Below the pieces are notes generated by a model. That model did no database searches. It had not been told where the DNA came from and saw only the letters and a list, made by a program, of their open reading frames with translations. From positions 269,183,034-269,247,033 of the forward strand of contig NC_089493.1 of the NCBI RefSeq assembly GCF_036850765.1: DNA of 64,000 nucleotides, read 5' to 3'. Shown here piece after piece: positions 11,293 through 21,965 of the stretch. How positions within the stretch are numbered: the stretch's first letter is position 1; the number at the start of each line of letters is the position of its first letter. The translations under genes were made by a program, and so were the position numbers. Origin of the DNA: Saccopteryx bilineata (lineage: Eukaryota; Chordata; Mammalia; Chiroptera; Emballonuridae).

Positions 11293-11671
11293 AAAATCTT
11301 TTTTTTTTTTTTTTCAGAGACAGAGAGAGTGTCAGAGTGAGAGAGAGAGAGATAGGGACAGACAGACAGGAACGGAAAGAGATGAGAAGCATCAACCATC
11401 AGTTTTTCATTTAGACACCTTAGTTGTTCATTGATTGCTTTCTCAAATGTGTCTTGACTGTGGGCTTGATTACTTTCTTAAATGTGCCTTGACCGCGGGC
11501 CTTCAGCAGACTGAGTAAACCCCTTGCTCAAGCCAGCGACCTTGGGTCCAAGCTGGTGAGCTTTGCTCAAACCAGATGAGCCTGCACTCAAGCTGGCGAC
11601 CTCGGGGTCTCAAACCTGGGTCCTCTGCATCCCAGTCCGATGCTCTACCAACTGCACCGCCGCCTGCTCAG
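11293..11671 (-). mobile_element. tRNA-derived bat SINE, family B, copy 1
   Basis: On the minus strand it starts GCCTGAGCAGGCGGCGGTGC, with a box-A-like TTGGTAGAGCATCGG and a box-B-like GGTTTGAGACCCC, and ends in an A-tail (T-run at 11299-11314). A 12 bp duplication GCATACATTTTG flanks it (11281-11292 and 11672-11683). It contains an internal near-duplication of a 'TTGATTGCTTTCT' module. It shares its body with the copy at 49543-49872. Confidence 0.88.
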
Positions 11672-11684
11672 GCATACATTTTGT

Positions 11685-13875
11685 AACTCTTTATATAGAA
11701 AACTTTAAGGCTATGCAACGTGGACAGAACACGGTACTACCTCATGCCGTTTAGTGATTAAACCACTTAAACCAATCTTGTTTGCCTCTTCCCCACCCAC
11801 TTCCCAGCCCCCAAAATATAATTATTCTGAAGCAAATCCCAGATGTCAAACTTTAGGATGTATCTCTGAAAGTTAAGGAATTCTTAAAAAAAAACCAAAC
11901 ACCTCTCTTTATAACAATAATGCCTCAAATATTCTATCACAATCTAATTTTCTGTTGTTCAATGTGTTTTGAACCATTTGTTTCCTCTGGAATGCAAATA
12001 AGCTCTGTGTGTTAGAATCTGTTGATATATCTCCCCCAATTCTTTTAGTCTATAAGCTCCTGCTCTTCCTTTCCTTCTCTTTTATGAGGAAATGAGGACA
12101 TGTGTCCCGCAGACTTTCTCACCACCTGGATTTTGCTGATTGAATGAATCCCCATGATGTGGTTTAACATGTTCCTCAAGTCCCTGCATTTCCTATAAAG
12201 TAGTCATAATTAGTCCTAATGAAATTCACATTTGAGTGATTTGATAAGACTACTTCATACGTGGTATTGTGTACTCCGGTCAAAGATGTTTAATGTCTAG
12301 TTGCCTCTTTTTCACAATATTAGTCCTTAATAATCATCGCATGGATTCATTCAGTTGTTTGGGCTTTCTAAACAATGATATTACAACTCTATGATTCCCA
12401 CTTATGTTAGCTGGGATGCTTCTGTTAAACCCAAACTTCCTTTCACCGCCTTTGCGGCTGTCTCAGGCGCAGCGCAAATAGGAAAGGCAACATCAATGCT
12501 TGGGACCTTCTCTTTATTTCTCAGTTTTTAAAGCAAGGAGCTGGTACGCTGACATCCTCCAAATATGACCAAAGGTTTCTAGTTGTTATTTGAATATCAT
12601 GAAGAACTCAGTAATATAGACACATTTGATGTATTTTAATCCATTACCGTTATTATTCTTATGCTGCTCGAAGTAACCTTTGGCCGGTGGGAGCCTGTTC
12701 AGTTGCACTCGGGAGTCCTCCTCCGCTGGCCCTTGTCATCGTTAGCAGCTGCCTTGCACTCTTGTGTGACACAATGCTCCAGGCTCATGTGTGCATTCTT
12801 GCCCCAAACTGGAATCATCCATTCCTCTAACAGGCCCTGGTTTGATATCACGCAAAATCGTATTTCCAGGCCACCATCCAGGTACTAAGGGTGCTTCTTG
12901 CTGCTGAGTTAGCGCTTGTTTCTAGGCCTTTCGAGTGGACAGGGGCGCAAAAATGTTTTTGGTTTTAAGAAAGAAAATATGAGTTTATGTCATACTTTTA
13001 ATTCAAATTCTGGACTACAGGTTTTTAATTACCTCAGTGGTCTCACATGTGTAACATCTTGCATTAAAAACAAACCCCCCAAAAAACTGGTTTATAATTA
13101 TTATTTTGTTTTATCCCTTACTCCACGCCACAGTCTCCAAATGACACTATCAACTACTATCGACCACATGATTACTAAAAACAGTTTAGCCCCTTGAGTA
13201 GCACGAACGTTCATGTACATCCTCGTGCCTCCTGACCATCCAGGTAACAAAAATTTTTATTTTAAAAACGTGTAAGGCAACATTAAAAAAAAAAGGCAAA
13301 TGTATGTTCTTCTTGTTTCCATAAATTGGTTATCAAACAAACATGATTTTAAGTTAATAAAACTGGAACTGGAACTAATTTCATTTTTGGAAAAAAAAAA
13401 AACTCCCAGGGGTCAACAAGCATAAAAAACATTCACTACTCAAAGGGTTAAAGTTTCCTACTGTTTGTCCTGTAAGTCACAATTCATTGATAATCTGTAT
13501 TTCTTTTAACTTACAGGTGCTGGCTCTATCGCTTTCTTTTGTACTATGCAAAAAGTGTTAATAAAGAAATGAGGACAAGCATGTAGAGATTCGCACCAGA
13601 AAACGCATCACCCCTCCTTGTCTTAAATAACTGAAGCAGACCACACACGGAGCTCAGCTCTTCCCGGACTCCTGGAGATTGCTCCCCCGTGCGTGCAGAG
13701 ACCTTCCTCATTCTTGCTCAGAGCTGCGCACCACCCCATCGTGGAGACGTGCCATAGCTCTTTCGGGGTTATTTCCAGTATTTTGCTATTACAGATAGAG
13801 CTGCGGCGCAGAACCTTACATATAGGACCTCTCCTGTTTCCAGGCTCTTTGCATAGAGCCGGGGCGGAGGAGTTC
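11685..13875. mobile_element. Ancient L1 (L1M-type) non-coding relic
   Basis: A series of decayed but ordered matches to a long mammal-wide L1 non-coding region can be followed: GAAGCAAATCCCAGATGTCA, GGATTTTGCTGATTGAATGA, GGTTTAACATGTTCCTCAAG, GCTCCAGGCTCATGTGTGCA, TTTCTAGGCCTTTCGAGTGG, and GTTATTTCCAGTATTTTGCT. Orientation relative to L1 is not certain. No reading frame is preserved. Parts (13200-13600) are too decayed to place. Confidence 0.6.
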
Positions 13876-13884
13876 TGATCTAGA

Positions 13885-14095
13885 GCGAAAGGCAGATTGT
13901 CCAGAGACCTAAGTTTGAATCCCAGCCTCTGCCCTTAATTTTACCCTTTGTGAAATCTGGATAATATCCGGATAAAATATCAAGATGACATCTGGATGCT
14001 AACCTACCTCACGGACTCGTGGAAGTGGTTTCAATGAGCTAACATATGTAAGGGGCTTCAATCAGTTCTGAGCACATTTTAGGTGGGATGTGTTA
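13885..14095 (-). repeat. MIR SINE
   Basis: CCTAAGTTTGAATCCCAGCC, TTGTGAAATCTGGATAATAT, then ACCTACCTCACGGACTCGTG and GAGCTAACATATGTAAGGGG match MIR in reverse orientation. Confidence 0.75.
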
Positions 14096-14309
14096 TTGCT
14101 GTGAATCTTTAAACTTCTTACTTAGCCTCCCGGCCTCAGCTTCCTCAGGTGTGCTGACTGCCTCAGGATGTTGATACAAAATTAGACCATCACTGTGAAA
14201 TTTCTTGAAATAGCTAATATCTCTGAAAATGCAGAGAAGGGGTGTTATTTTTTTTATCACCATGATTATAGAGTGGCCCCGTTAAGAGACTTAACCATGT
14301 TAGTATGGT

Positions 14310-14540
14310 GGGACTCTCCGGGGCTGGGCTCACTGTGTATCCCAACTCAGCCGAGCCCGTAAGACAACCTGTCAATTCACTCAGACCACTAATTTAATTG
14401 ATTTTTTATTTTCTACTAAATTGACAGACTGAGAAAATTGAACAAATTGGCCGGCTTGTTTTGATATCATTTAGACTCCGTGTGAATGGAGCTAATCATG
14501 AGGGGGGAAATAATTGTTATTGACATTGCTGCAGTGATCA
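14310..14540. promoter_or_regulatory. Candidate conserved non-coding block with paired CTGTCAATT
   Basis: This repeat-free AT-rich block holds CTGTCAATT at 14369-14377 and its reverse complement AATTGACAG at 14419-14427, plus TAATTTAATTGATT between them and AATAATTGTTATTGACA at 14510. TGTCA cores fit TALE (MEIS/PBX-type) sites and TAAT cores fit homeodomain sites. This is inference from motif density only. Confidence 0.35.
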
Positions 14541-14839
14541 GAGAGACCCTTTGCCCGGGCCCACGGGGGAGCACAAGGACCCCCGCGTCCCCCGCCTCCT
14601 GCTCCACCCCAGTAAGGCTCAGAGAACAAACCCTGCCAGCGCTACTCTGCACTGCCTGCTGGGGGGTGGGGGAGTCCAGTGGATGGCAGGGTAGGGTGGG
14701 AGAAGGATTGACAAGTATATACACTTATTTATTATTATTATCCAATTCTGACTGTGTGGGAGAGCTAGCAGAGCTGAGGAGACTCAGCTGTTCCCCGCGA
14801 GAGAGCCAGTGAAACGTGGTCCCCATGGCTGGAACTTGT
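14541..14839. other. Unique sequence, no gene seen
   Basis: It contains a short TTA/ATT run at 14728-14740. Nothing else is recognised. Confidence 0.4.
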
Positions 14840-15290
14840 GACTGTTACTTTACGTGGCCAAATGGACGGACTTTGAAGGTGTGATTCAATTAAGGGTCCT
14901 GAAGTAGGGAGATGATTCCGGATTACGTGGGGAGAGCGAATGTCATCACCAGCGTCCTCATCAGAGGAACACTGTCGGACATCTGCCCACAGAAGAGGGG
15001 TGGGAAGATGCGAGAGTGGGAAAGGTTGAGTGATGTGAGGACCAGCCGGGGGGGGGGGGGGGGGGGCGGCCAATGACGACAGACTCCAGAAGCTGGAAAA
15101 GGCAGGAAGATGCGTTCTCCCCTGCGGCCTCAGGAGGAACCAGCTCTACCAACACCTGGACTTTAGCCCAGAGACACTGGTCTGGGACTTCTGACCTCCA
15201 GAACTGGGAGAGAATACACGTGTGTTGTTTGCAGCCCCCCGGTTTCTGGTAAGTTTTTACAGCATCCCCGGGAAACGGATAGCCTCCCAC
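14840..15290 (+). mobile_element. MLT1-type LTR (MaLR)
   Basis: The order GAAGGTGTGATTCAATTAAG, GGGTCCTGAAGTAGGGAGAT, GACTCCAGAAGCTGGAAAAG, GGACTTTAGCCCAGAG, GGACTTCTGACCTCCAGAAC, then GTTGTTTGCAGCC follows the MLT1 LTR. A 19-base G tract lies inside at 15048-15066. Confidence 0.75.
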
Positions 15291-15534
15291 CAGCGGTGAC
15301 CCTCAGCGCCTGCCTCCTCACTGTGGTTCTTGGTGAAGAGGCTTCAGGACAGGAGGTCAGGAGGGGAAGGTGGGTGGTTGGAATGGGTGGAGGTCCTGCC
15401 CCCTGTTTCTGCTTTGAACAATGTAGTTTTGTTTTTGTTTTTGTTTTTAATGTGGGCTCCACGTAAGATTACAATGAAGAGAAACAGGATTCTTCTGAAA
15501 GGCAGGGAGAGCGCAACCTGAAATAGAGACAGCT

Positions 15535-15785
15535 GACCTTTGTGTATGTAGCTAATACGTGGAAAACTCTTGGATCAGTGCCTGCACACGGTGAACATGA
15601 TAGAACACAGCCATGGTAGTGGTGACAGTAATGATCTGTTCTGGTTCCTTCATTGTACTGATGACAAACGACAATTCAGACCCTTTACAGTTGAATGACT
15701 GGCCCAGTGGCATCCAGGTCTTAGCAGCAGAACCAGTATTGGAACCCAGGTTTTTATAATCTTAGGGTCTACTGCAACCTACACC
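15535..15785 (+). repeat. MIR SINE
   Basis: The region ACTGATGACAAACGACAATT, GAATGACTGGCCCAGTGGCA, GTATTGGAACCCAGGTTTTT matches the 3' two thirds of MIR. The upstream half is weak. Confidence 0.55.
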
Positions 15786-16955
15786 CCAGGCCTTCCCCAC
15801 GTGGTAAATGCCCCCAGCTAAATGTGCCTTTCATTAAACTTAAACCAGTTGCATAAGGGCTGTGTTTATTTTATGCCTTTTATTTGCAGAGCCATTACCA
15901 AGTTCCAAGGACAGCTGACCATTCATTCTGGGAGCTCCCTGTATAGCCCATTACTCTGATGGGCCACAGCGCCCAGGAAGATCACTGGTCCCCTCCCCCG
16001 CTGCACCTGACAGCTGGAGAGGTGACGCAGCTCTGCCTGCAGAGCAGATTGTGGTGGGGATGGCGGGGCGGGGCGGGGCGGGGCGGGCAGGGCCGATGGG
16101 GCAGGGATGGTGAGGCAGTGGCGGAAGCAGCTGCTGGCTCATTAAGGACACTCGGGTGAATTCTGGGCCACACCAGGCCCAGCCATATGCTCAGATGTGA
16201 GCCACAGCTGCTTGCCTCCGAATCTCTCCTCTAAAGGGGCGATGGGGAGGGCACACAGCTTCTCTTGTTGCTTAGTCACTTGCTTCAGTGTCCCACTAAG
16301 GAGATGTCCTGTTGGCTAAGCATCGAGTAGAGGAGGAGGATGTTCAGTCTGGCCGGGACTTCTCTGTCCTTGCACTGTGAGGACCGTGAGAGGCAGAAAC
16401 AGCAGAGGAGCCGAGAAGATGTGGCCCTTCCTCATCCTCCGCCCCAGTGCTCTCCTTCTCTGTACCTCACTGGAGGTGTGGCCTCTTTTCTAAATAAGGG
16501 TCCCTGCCTGGGCATTCAGGGTTCTCAACTGTCTCGTTCTTGCTCATCCATCCAAGGCTTCTTCCGTTCGTCCACTCAGGCCTAAACGGGTTCCTCACTG
16601 GCCCCCAAATATGCCATTCCTTAGAACAACAGCTTTACAGGGGAAGCCACTGGGACTATCTTTTCAGTGCTGGGTCCCCAACTCCCACGTGCCTGGCACA
16701 CAGTGGGCCTCGGAGATAGCTGTGAAGGGATGAATCCCACTCATTCAATTACTGCTGGATGCTAAGCACAGTGCCAGGTACTTACTAGCATGAGTGAGAA
16801 GTTGGCCACCTTTCTAAACCTCCTTGGAACCTAATCTAATTTGCAGGACATCCACAAGTCTGGCAACCAAGGCGAATATACCTGTCATCAAGGACACCTA
16901 TCATCAAGATGTAAAATAATGATATCCACATTAAAAACACTCCATTAAAATTGGG
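15786..16955. other. Unique sequence with a GC-rich core
   Basis: No gene or repeat is recognised apart from the GC-box array at 16062-16088. The surrounding 200 bp is GC-rich and could be a small regulatory island, but no transcript structure is visible. Confidence 0.4.
16062..16088 (+). repeat. GGGGC/GGGCG array (GC-box-like, G4-capable)
   Basis: Five consecutive GGGGC-type units give overlapping GGGCGGGGC motifs, the core of Sp1/KLF sites, and at least four G-runs of 3-4 within 27 bp, enough for a G-quadruplex. Reading is direct; function is inferred. Confidence 0.6.
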
Positions 16956-16959
16956 TTGA

Positions 16960-17050
16960 TGTGAAGATCATGAGATAATACGTGTAAAGCATCTAACTCA
17001 GTCGCTGACACAGAGTACATCTCGGTCGCTGTCAGCCATTGTTCTTCTGT
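16960..17050 (-). repeat. MIR SINE fragment
   Basis: GAAGATCATGAGATAATACG, TGTAAAGCATCTAACTCAGT and GACACAGAGTACATC match the MIR 5' half in reverse orientation. Confidence 0.6.
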
Positions 17051-17335
17051 TCCTACCACTAGAAAGATGAATAAAACAGTGATCAACGCAGAAGACAAAC
17101 AAGTAAATAGTTATAGTCCAAAATGAGAGATGTTGCAAAAGTATGGACAAAGCCTTGTGCGACTCCATCTGGAAAATGGATCCAGAACCAGAACCTTTCA
17201 CACCGTCTCCACCATACCCCTCATTCCTCACTTAGATTGCTTCAGTTGCTTCTAAACTCTTCTATCTGCCCTCACTTTTGCCCTCTCCACCCCTCCCCAC
17301 CCTTCCTCACCTCAAGTATATTCTCTCTCTTTTTA

Positions 17336-17492
17336 ATTTTTTTTGTTAATTTTTAGAGAGAGAGAGAAATATTAATTTGTTTTTCCACCTATCTGTGCAG
17401 TCATTGGTTGATTCTTGTATGTGCCCTGACCGGGGATCGAACCTGCCACCTTAGTATACCAGGACAATGTTCCAATGTAGGCAGGCACCCTT
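17336..17492 (-). mobile_element. Old VES-like tRNA SINE inside L2
   Basis: On the minus strand it contains GGCAGGTTCGATCCCCGGTC and AGGGCACATACAAGAATCAA, then CTCTCTCTCTCTAAAAATT, the layout of the classic bat VES SINE. The head is poorly preserved and no clear target duplication is visible. Confidence 0.6.
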
Positions 17493-17629
17493 TTAGGCCC
17501 AGTCTATTCTCAACACAGCAGCTAGGAATCCTGTTAGAATTTGTCAGCTTATGTCACTCCCCTGTTCAAAACTCTCCAGTGCCTCTCCATCCCTCTCCAA
17601 GTAAAAGCCAGAATCACTATGGCCTAACT

Positions 17630-18082
17630 AGAATAGTTAACTATATGTGTCAACTTCACTGGGCCATAAGGTGCCCAGACATTTGGCCAAACGTCATTCT
17701 GCCTGTGTCTGTGAGGGTGTTTCTGGACTGAGTAAAGCAGATTGCCATCCCTAATGTGGGCGAGAGCTTTGTCCAATCAATTGAAGATCTGAATAGAACA
17801 AAAAGGCTGAGTAAGAGGAAACTCCTCCAGCCGGATTGATTTGAACGAGGACATTAGTCTTTTCCTGCCTTCCAGCTCAAACTGCAGCATGACTCCTCTC
17901 GGGTCTCAGGCCTGCCAGGTTTCAGACGCAAGATATATAGATAGGTATAGACAGAGATATAAATTAGATACAGCTACAGTTTAGATATAAAAGGTAGAAA
18001 CACAGACAGAGACAGAGATAGAGATAAAAATATAGATCCTATTGTATCTTTCTTCTGGAGAACTCTGCTTAATACACTGCCA
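17630..18082 (+). mobile_element. MLT2-type ERVL LTR inside L2
   Basis: TATGTGTCAACTTCACTGGG, GAGGGTGTTTCTGGACTGAG, AAAGCAGATTGCCATCCCTA, AGAACAAAAAGGCTGAGTAA and a terminal TTCTGGAGAACTCTGCTTAA match an ERVL LTR of the MLT2 kind. A degenerate ATAGA/ACAGA tract lies at 17930-18045. Confidence 0.75.
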
Positions 18083-18640
18083 CACCTGCAGGCCATGGGT
18101 GACCTGCCACCTGCTGCAACCCCGGGGCCTTCCTCTGCAACACTATTGCTTCTTTGATTTCAATTCTTTCCACTTGCCCCTCCCTCTCTCTGTTACAGCC
18201 AGGTGGGTCTCCTTGTTGTTCCCCAAATACGAGAAGCGCAGTTCAGCTTACAGACCTCAGTGTGTCCCCCACCCCTGTGTCCTCTGCCTGGAATGCTTTT
18301 CCCTCTGGCGTGTGCGTGGCTCACACCTTCACTTCTCTCAGGTCTCTATCCAAGTGCTACAAGGCTATGAAGCCTTCCTAAAGTCACTTATGTAAAATAG
18401 TGTATTCACGTACACACATACTTCTCATTTAATTTTCCTTAAATTGTTTTTAATTTTTATAGCATTTATCATCACCTGACAGACTATATATTTATTTACT
18501 TATATGTTTGTTTAATGCCTGGCTATCTGTCTCTTCCAACTAGAATATAAATTCCTTGAGAGGAGGAACTTTTCTTGTTCACTGCTGTATTTCCAGCACC
18601 TTGGCTGGTACCTAGTACTAGGTCCTAGTACTGCTTTTTG

Positions 18641-19495
18641 TCTATGTACTCATTTAATTTATGTTTGACTTTGGAAGGAGACAAAGGCATTAGAGATAGG
18701 TGGCAATAAAAGGTATAGAGACAATCAGAAAACACTTGGGTTTTCTGAGTGTGAATTAAGAATTAGGCAACTCAAAATTTAGGGTTGTGCCCTCCAAAGA
18801 TCTGGAAGCAGACACTCCATACTGCTGATTAAGGGCTGATCTTTACACTCTAACAGCCAGTAGAGCAGACAGAATGTTTGACATCCTTGCCTATAAATTA
18901 AGGAGTCCAACCAGGATATAAGCTTGAGGAGAGCTGCATGAGTAGCCCATGCAGGGCCAAGATTTTCTTCAGAAAACAGCTCTGGGACTGCTCCAACCCT
19001 GAGATAAATTGGAGACAGAGGCCCTAAAGTTCAATGCCAATGAGAATAGCTGCAATATATTTAGTTGGAAATAGCCCACCACAGCCATAAAATCTCAATG
19101 AAGAAATCAAACATAGAAGGTCTAGGTTTAAGCAATGTGACATCCTGGTAAAATCTTGAAGAGAAGTAGTTGGTGAAATACTGGCCCTAGTAAGTAAATG
19201 AGTTGTCTGGCGATAAATGGTTGTCAGAAGAAAGAAGTTAAGAAGGCCAAAGCTGTAATATACATCATGGTCAGGAAGAAAGAGACCAGAGGATGGAGCT
19301 GGAGCAAGCTGGCTCTCTGATCCGCGCTAGAACAGCAACTGAACAGGAGACTCATTGCTTGCTGATTGCCCTCCCCAACTTCCATACCTATTCCATAGGG
19401 TAACCACAAGAGTCAAATGAGGAAATGTTTGCAGAAGTGACTTAAAGAATCGTAAGCCTTGTGTAAGTGTGAAATAATAACAGTAGACTAACGGC
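18641..19495. other. Unique sequence, no gene seen
   Basis: No repeat or gene recognised. Confidence 0.4.
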
Positions 19496-19504
19496 AAGGA
19501 TTTT

Positions 19505-19945
19505 GTTTTGTTTTTAATTTTTTTTTTAATTTTTAAATTACAGTTTATATTCAGTATTATTTTGCATTAGTTTTAGGTGTACAGCGTAGTGCTTAGATAA
19601 TTATATACTTTACACGAGTGTTCCCCCTGATAATTTCAGTACCCAACAAGCATCATATATCGTTATTCCGATATTATTGGCTATATTTCCTATGTTGTAT
19701 TTTACATCCCCATGATTATTTTGTAACCACCAGTCTGTACTTCTCAATTTCTTCACTTTTTTTAACCAGTCCTCCAAACTCCATTCCCTCTGGCAACAGT
19801 CTGTTCTCTGTATCTATAAGTCTGTTTCTGTTTTGTTTGTTTGTTTATATTGTTCTTTAGTGTCCACATATAAGTAAAATCATATGGTATTTGTCTTTCC
19901 CTAACTGACTTATTTTACCTAGCATAATATCCTCAAGGTCCATCG
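19505..19945 (-). mobile_element. L1 3' end (main arm of a 5'-inverted L1)
   Basis: Starting from a T-rich tail it reads AATTACAGTTTATATTCAGT, AGTTTTAGGTGTACAGCGTA, TGTAACCACCAGTCTGTACT and AAATCATATGGTATTTGTCT, the reverse complement of an L1 3' region. It abuts a plus-oriented L1 ORF2 segment. The candidate duplication AAGGATTTT flanks the pair (19496-19504 and 20368-20376), so this is one insertion with an inverted 5' part. Confidence 0.8.
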
Positions 19946-20367
19946 ATAGGACACAGTGAAAGCTGTCCTAAGAGGGAAATTCATAGCATTACAGGCCTAT
20001 CTCAAGAAACAAGAAAAATCTCAAATAAACAATCTAACCTTACACTTAAAGGAAATAGAAAAAGAACAAACAAATCCCAAAGTGAATAGAAGAACGATAA
20101 TAATAAAGATCAGAGCAGAAATAAATGAAAGAGTCTAAAAACATATATATATATTATATATAAAAGATCAATGAAATCAATAGTTTGTTCTTTGAAAAGA
20201 TAAACAAGACTGAGAAACCTTTAACCAGACTTATCAATGAGAGAGAAAGAGAAAGAACCCAGTAAATAAAGTCAGAAATGAAGAGGAGAACTGACACCAC
20301 AGAAATACAAAGGATTTTAAGAAAATGAGACAAATTGTATGCCAACAAATTGGACTAGCTGGAAGAA
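19946..20367 (+). mobile_element. L1 ORF2 fragment (inverted arm of the same L1)
   Basis: The frame at 19956-20138 reads like the L1 ORF2 linker between endonuclease and reverse transcriptase ([20 protein letters not shown]). It continues with decayed ORF2 up to GAGACAAATTGTATGCCAAC. Opposite orientation to its neighbour is the hallmark of twin priming. Confidence 0.8.
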
Positions 20368-20376
20368 AAGGATTTT

Positions 20377-21150
20377 TAAAGGAGATGTTTCCTGGATGTA
20401 AGTTAGGTGGACAAGGGATCCTGAAATGGATTTATTATACTTGGGAAACAAACCTAACTTAATGAATGCTGTACCCATGACACCATTTGCACCCTCAGTC
20501 ATGAAAGAACTTTCTTCTTTCCTGTCTCTCCAGCCCATCGCAGTCTTATTACAATCAATGTGGACAATAAGAACTTACCTCTTTGACAAGCCACCATGTA
20601 AAGCCCTGTTGTAATCATCTGTTACTGATTATAAAAGTCATACATGTTTGAAATGACATGGGTGTTCATCACTCACCAAAGCATTGTGTATAACAAAGAA
20701 AGGATTGATAACAGTTTAAGTGTTAGTTTAAATAAATTAAGATACCTCCAAAAACTAGAATTCTATGCAACAATTCCTAAACTCTAAGAAGCTCTTTATA
20801 TACTGATGTAACATTACTGCTGAGACATATCAAGTGTAAAAAGAGAGAAACAGAATGGTATATATAGGTATGCTATAATACTATTTATATAAAAAAAGGA
20901 AGAAAAAAAGAAAATATACCTGTGGAGTTTTTTACTGGGATTATATAGAGTATCTGAAAGTATACCTATGAAACTAATAATATTGTTGCCTCCTGAGAGA
21001 GGAGCTAGACAACTAATGAATGAGTGAATAAATAAATGAAAAAATAAATGAGAGGTAGAAGTGGGCAATAGACTGTTTGCTACATATCCTGTGGAGTTTT
21101 GTCCCACATGAGTTCATTTCCTAAAAATTTAAATTAAAAATAAAAGGATG
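20377..21150 (+). mobile_element. Probable ancient L1 3' relic in otherwise unique sequence
   Basis: 20640-21150 has decayed L1-3'-end texture (ACAATTCCTAAACTCT, AATACTATTTATAT, ACTAATGAATGAGTGAATAA). 20377-20640 is unrecognised. No reading frame is preserved. Confidence 0.4.
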
Positions 21151-21164
21151 ATATAAAATACATT

Positions 21165-21965
21165 AAACATGCTCACTGAAGAAAAACTTCAAAATAAAGC
21201 AAAGTATAAAAAGAAAATAAGTATTACTTCATAGTCTCATCTCTAGCAATGATCGTTATTAATGCTTGATATATTTCTTTCCAGTTGTTTTTCTTTCATA
21301 TTTTACATAACTGAGATCTCATGGCCTATGGGTTTTTATATCCTACCCTAACATAATATAGCATAAGCCTTTCCCCTATCACTTAAATGTTAACAGAAAG
21401 ATTATTTTAATGAATGATTCCTACTCCATCATATGAAAGCACCTCAGTTTAGCAAGTACCCTTGAATGTTTAAGCAGCTTCCAATATTTAGTAATTATTT
21501 TTGGAAATTGACCTCTGTCTCTCTGTCTCTGATTATATCCACAAGCTGAATTTCTAAAAATACACTTACAAGGTGAAAAGAAATGATTTTTTTTTTTTTT
21601 CAGTTTCTTGATACAGATTGCCAGAGTCCTCTAAAAATCGTGTACCAAGGAACACTGCTGTCAGCTGTGTCTGAGAGCACTCTACCCGGTGCGGCTGGGA
21701 TGTCCCTGTTGGGTGCCAGCCAGGGGTCGTCAAACTTTTTATAAAAACCGCCCACTTTTGCAGTGCTGGTCAACCTGGTCCCTACCGTGCAACCAAACAG
21801 CACCGCGATTGGCCCATCATGAAAGCTGGAACGCCCACTAGTGGGCGGTAGGGACCAGGTCGACCAGCACTGCAAAAGTGGGCGGTTTTTATAAAAAGTT
21901 TGACGACCCCTGCTAGCCTTTCCCCAGCTTTGCAGCAGAAACCAATAAACAAGGGAGCCACTCTC
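21165..21965. mobile_element. Ancient L1-type non-coding relic, interrupted by a foldback element
   Basis: Matches in order include TATTTCTTTCCAGTTG, ATTATTTTAATGAATGATTC, AAGCAGCTTCCAATATTTAG, TTCTTGATACAGATTGCCAG and ACTGCTGTCAGCTGTGTCTG, as in a mammal-wide L1 region. The last part continues on the other side of the foldback with CCTTTCCCCAGCTTTGCAGC. Confidence 0.5.
21721..21912. mobile_element. Foldback element with 67 bp near-perfect inverted arms
   Basis: The left arm 21721-21787 and right arm 21846-21912 are reverse complements with one mismatch in 67 bp (AACC versus GACC near 21772). Each arm is compound: an outer part starting CAGGGGTCGTCAAACTTTTT and carrying CCGCCCACTTTTG, followed by an inner part starting CAGTGCTGGTCAACCTGGTC. 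In the MITEs at 990-1341 and 31905-32257 these two parts are the opposite ends of one element. The 58 bp loop keeps the palindrome CCCACTAGTGGG (21834-21845). I see no clean 8 bp duplication; GCCAGCCA/GCTAGCCT is the best, imperfect candidate. A minus-strand open frame across it is not a gene. Confidence 0.85.

Larger units (their letters stand above)
17175..18640 (+). repeat. L2 LINE 3' region, interrupted twice
   Basis: Three collinear L2 pieces can be followed. 17175-17330 carries CTCACTTAGATTGCTTCAGT and a version of the 'TTCTAAACTCTTCTATCTGC' segment. 17495-17628 carries AGTCTATTCTCAACACAGCA and CAAGTAAAAGCCAGAATCAC. 18090-18640 carries GCCTGGAATGCTTTTCCCTC, TAGCATTTATCATCACCTGA and TGTTCACTGCTGTATTTCCA. 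A SINE and an MLT2-type LTR lie between them. No open frame is preserved. Confidence 0.85.
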
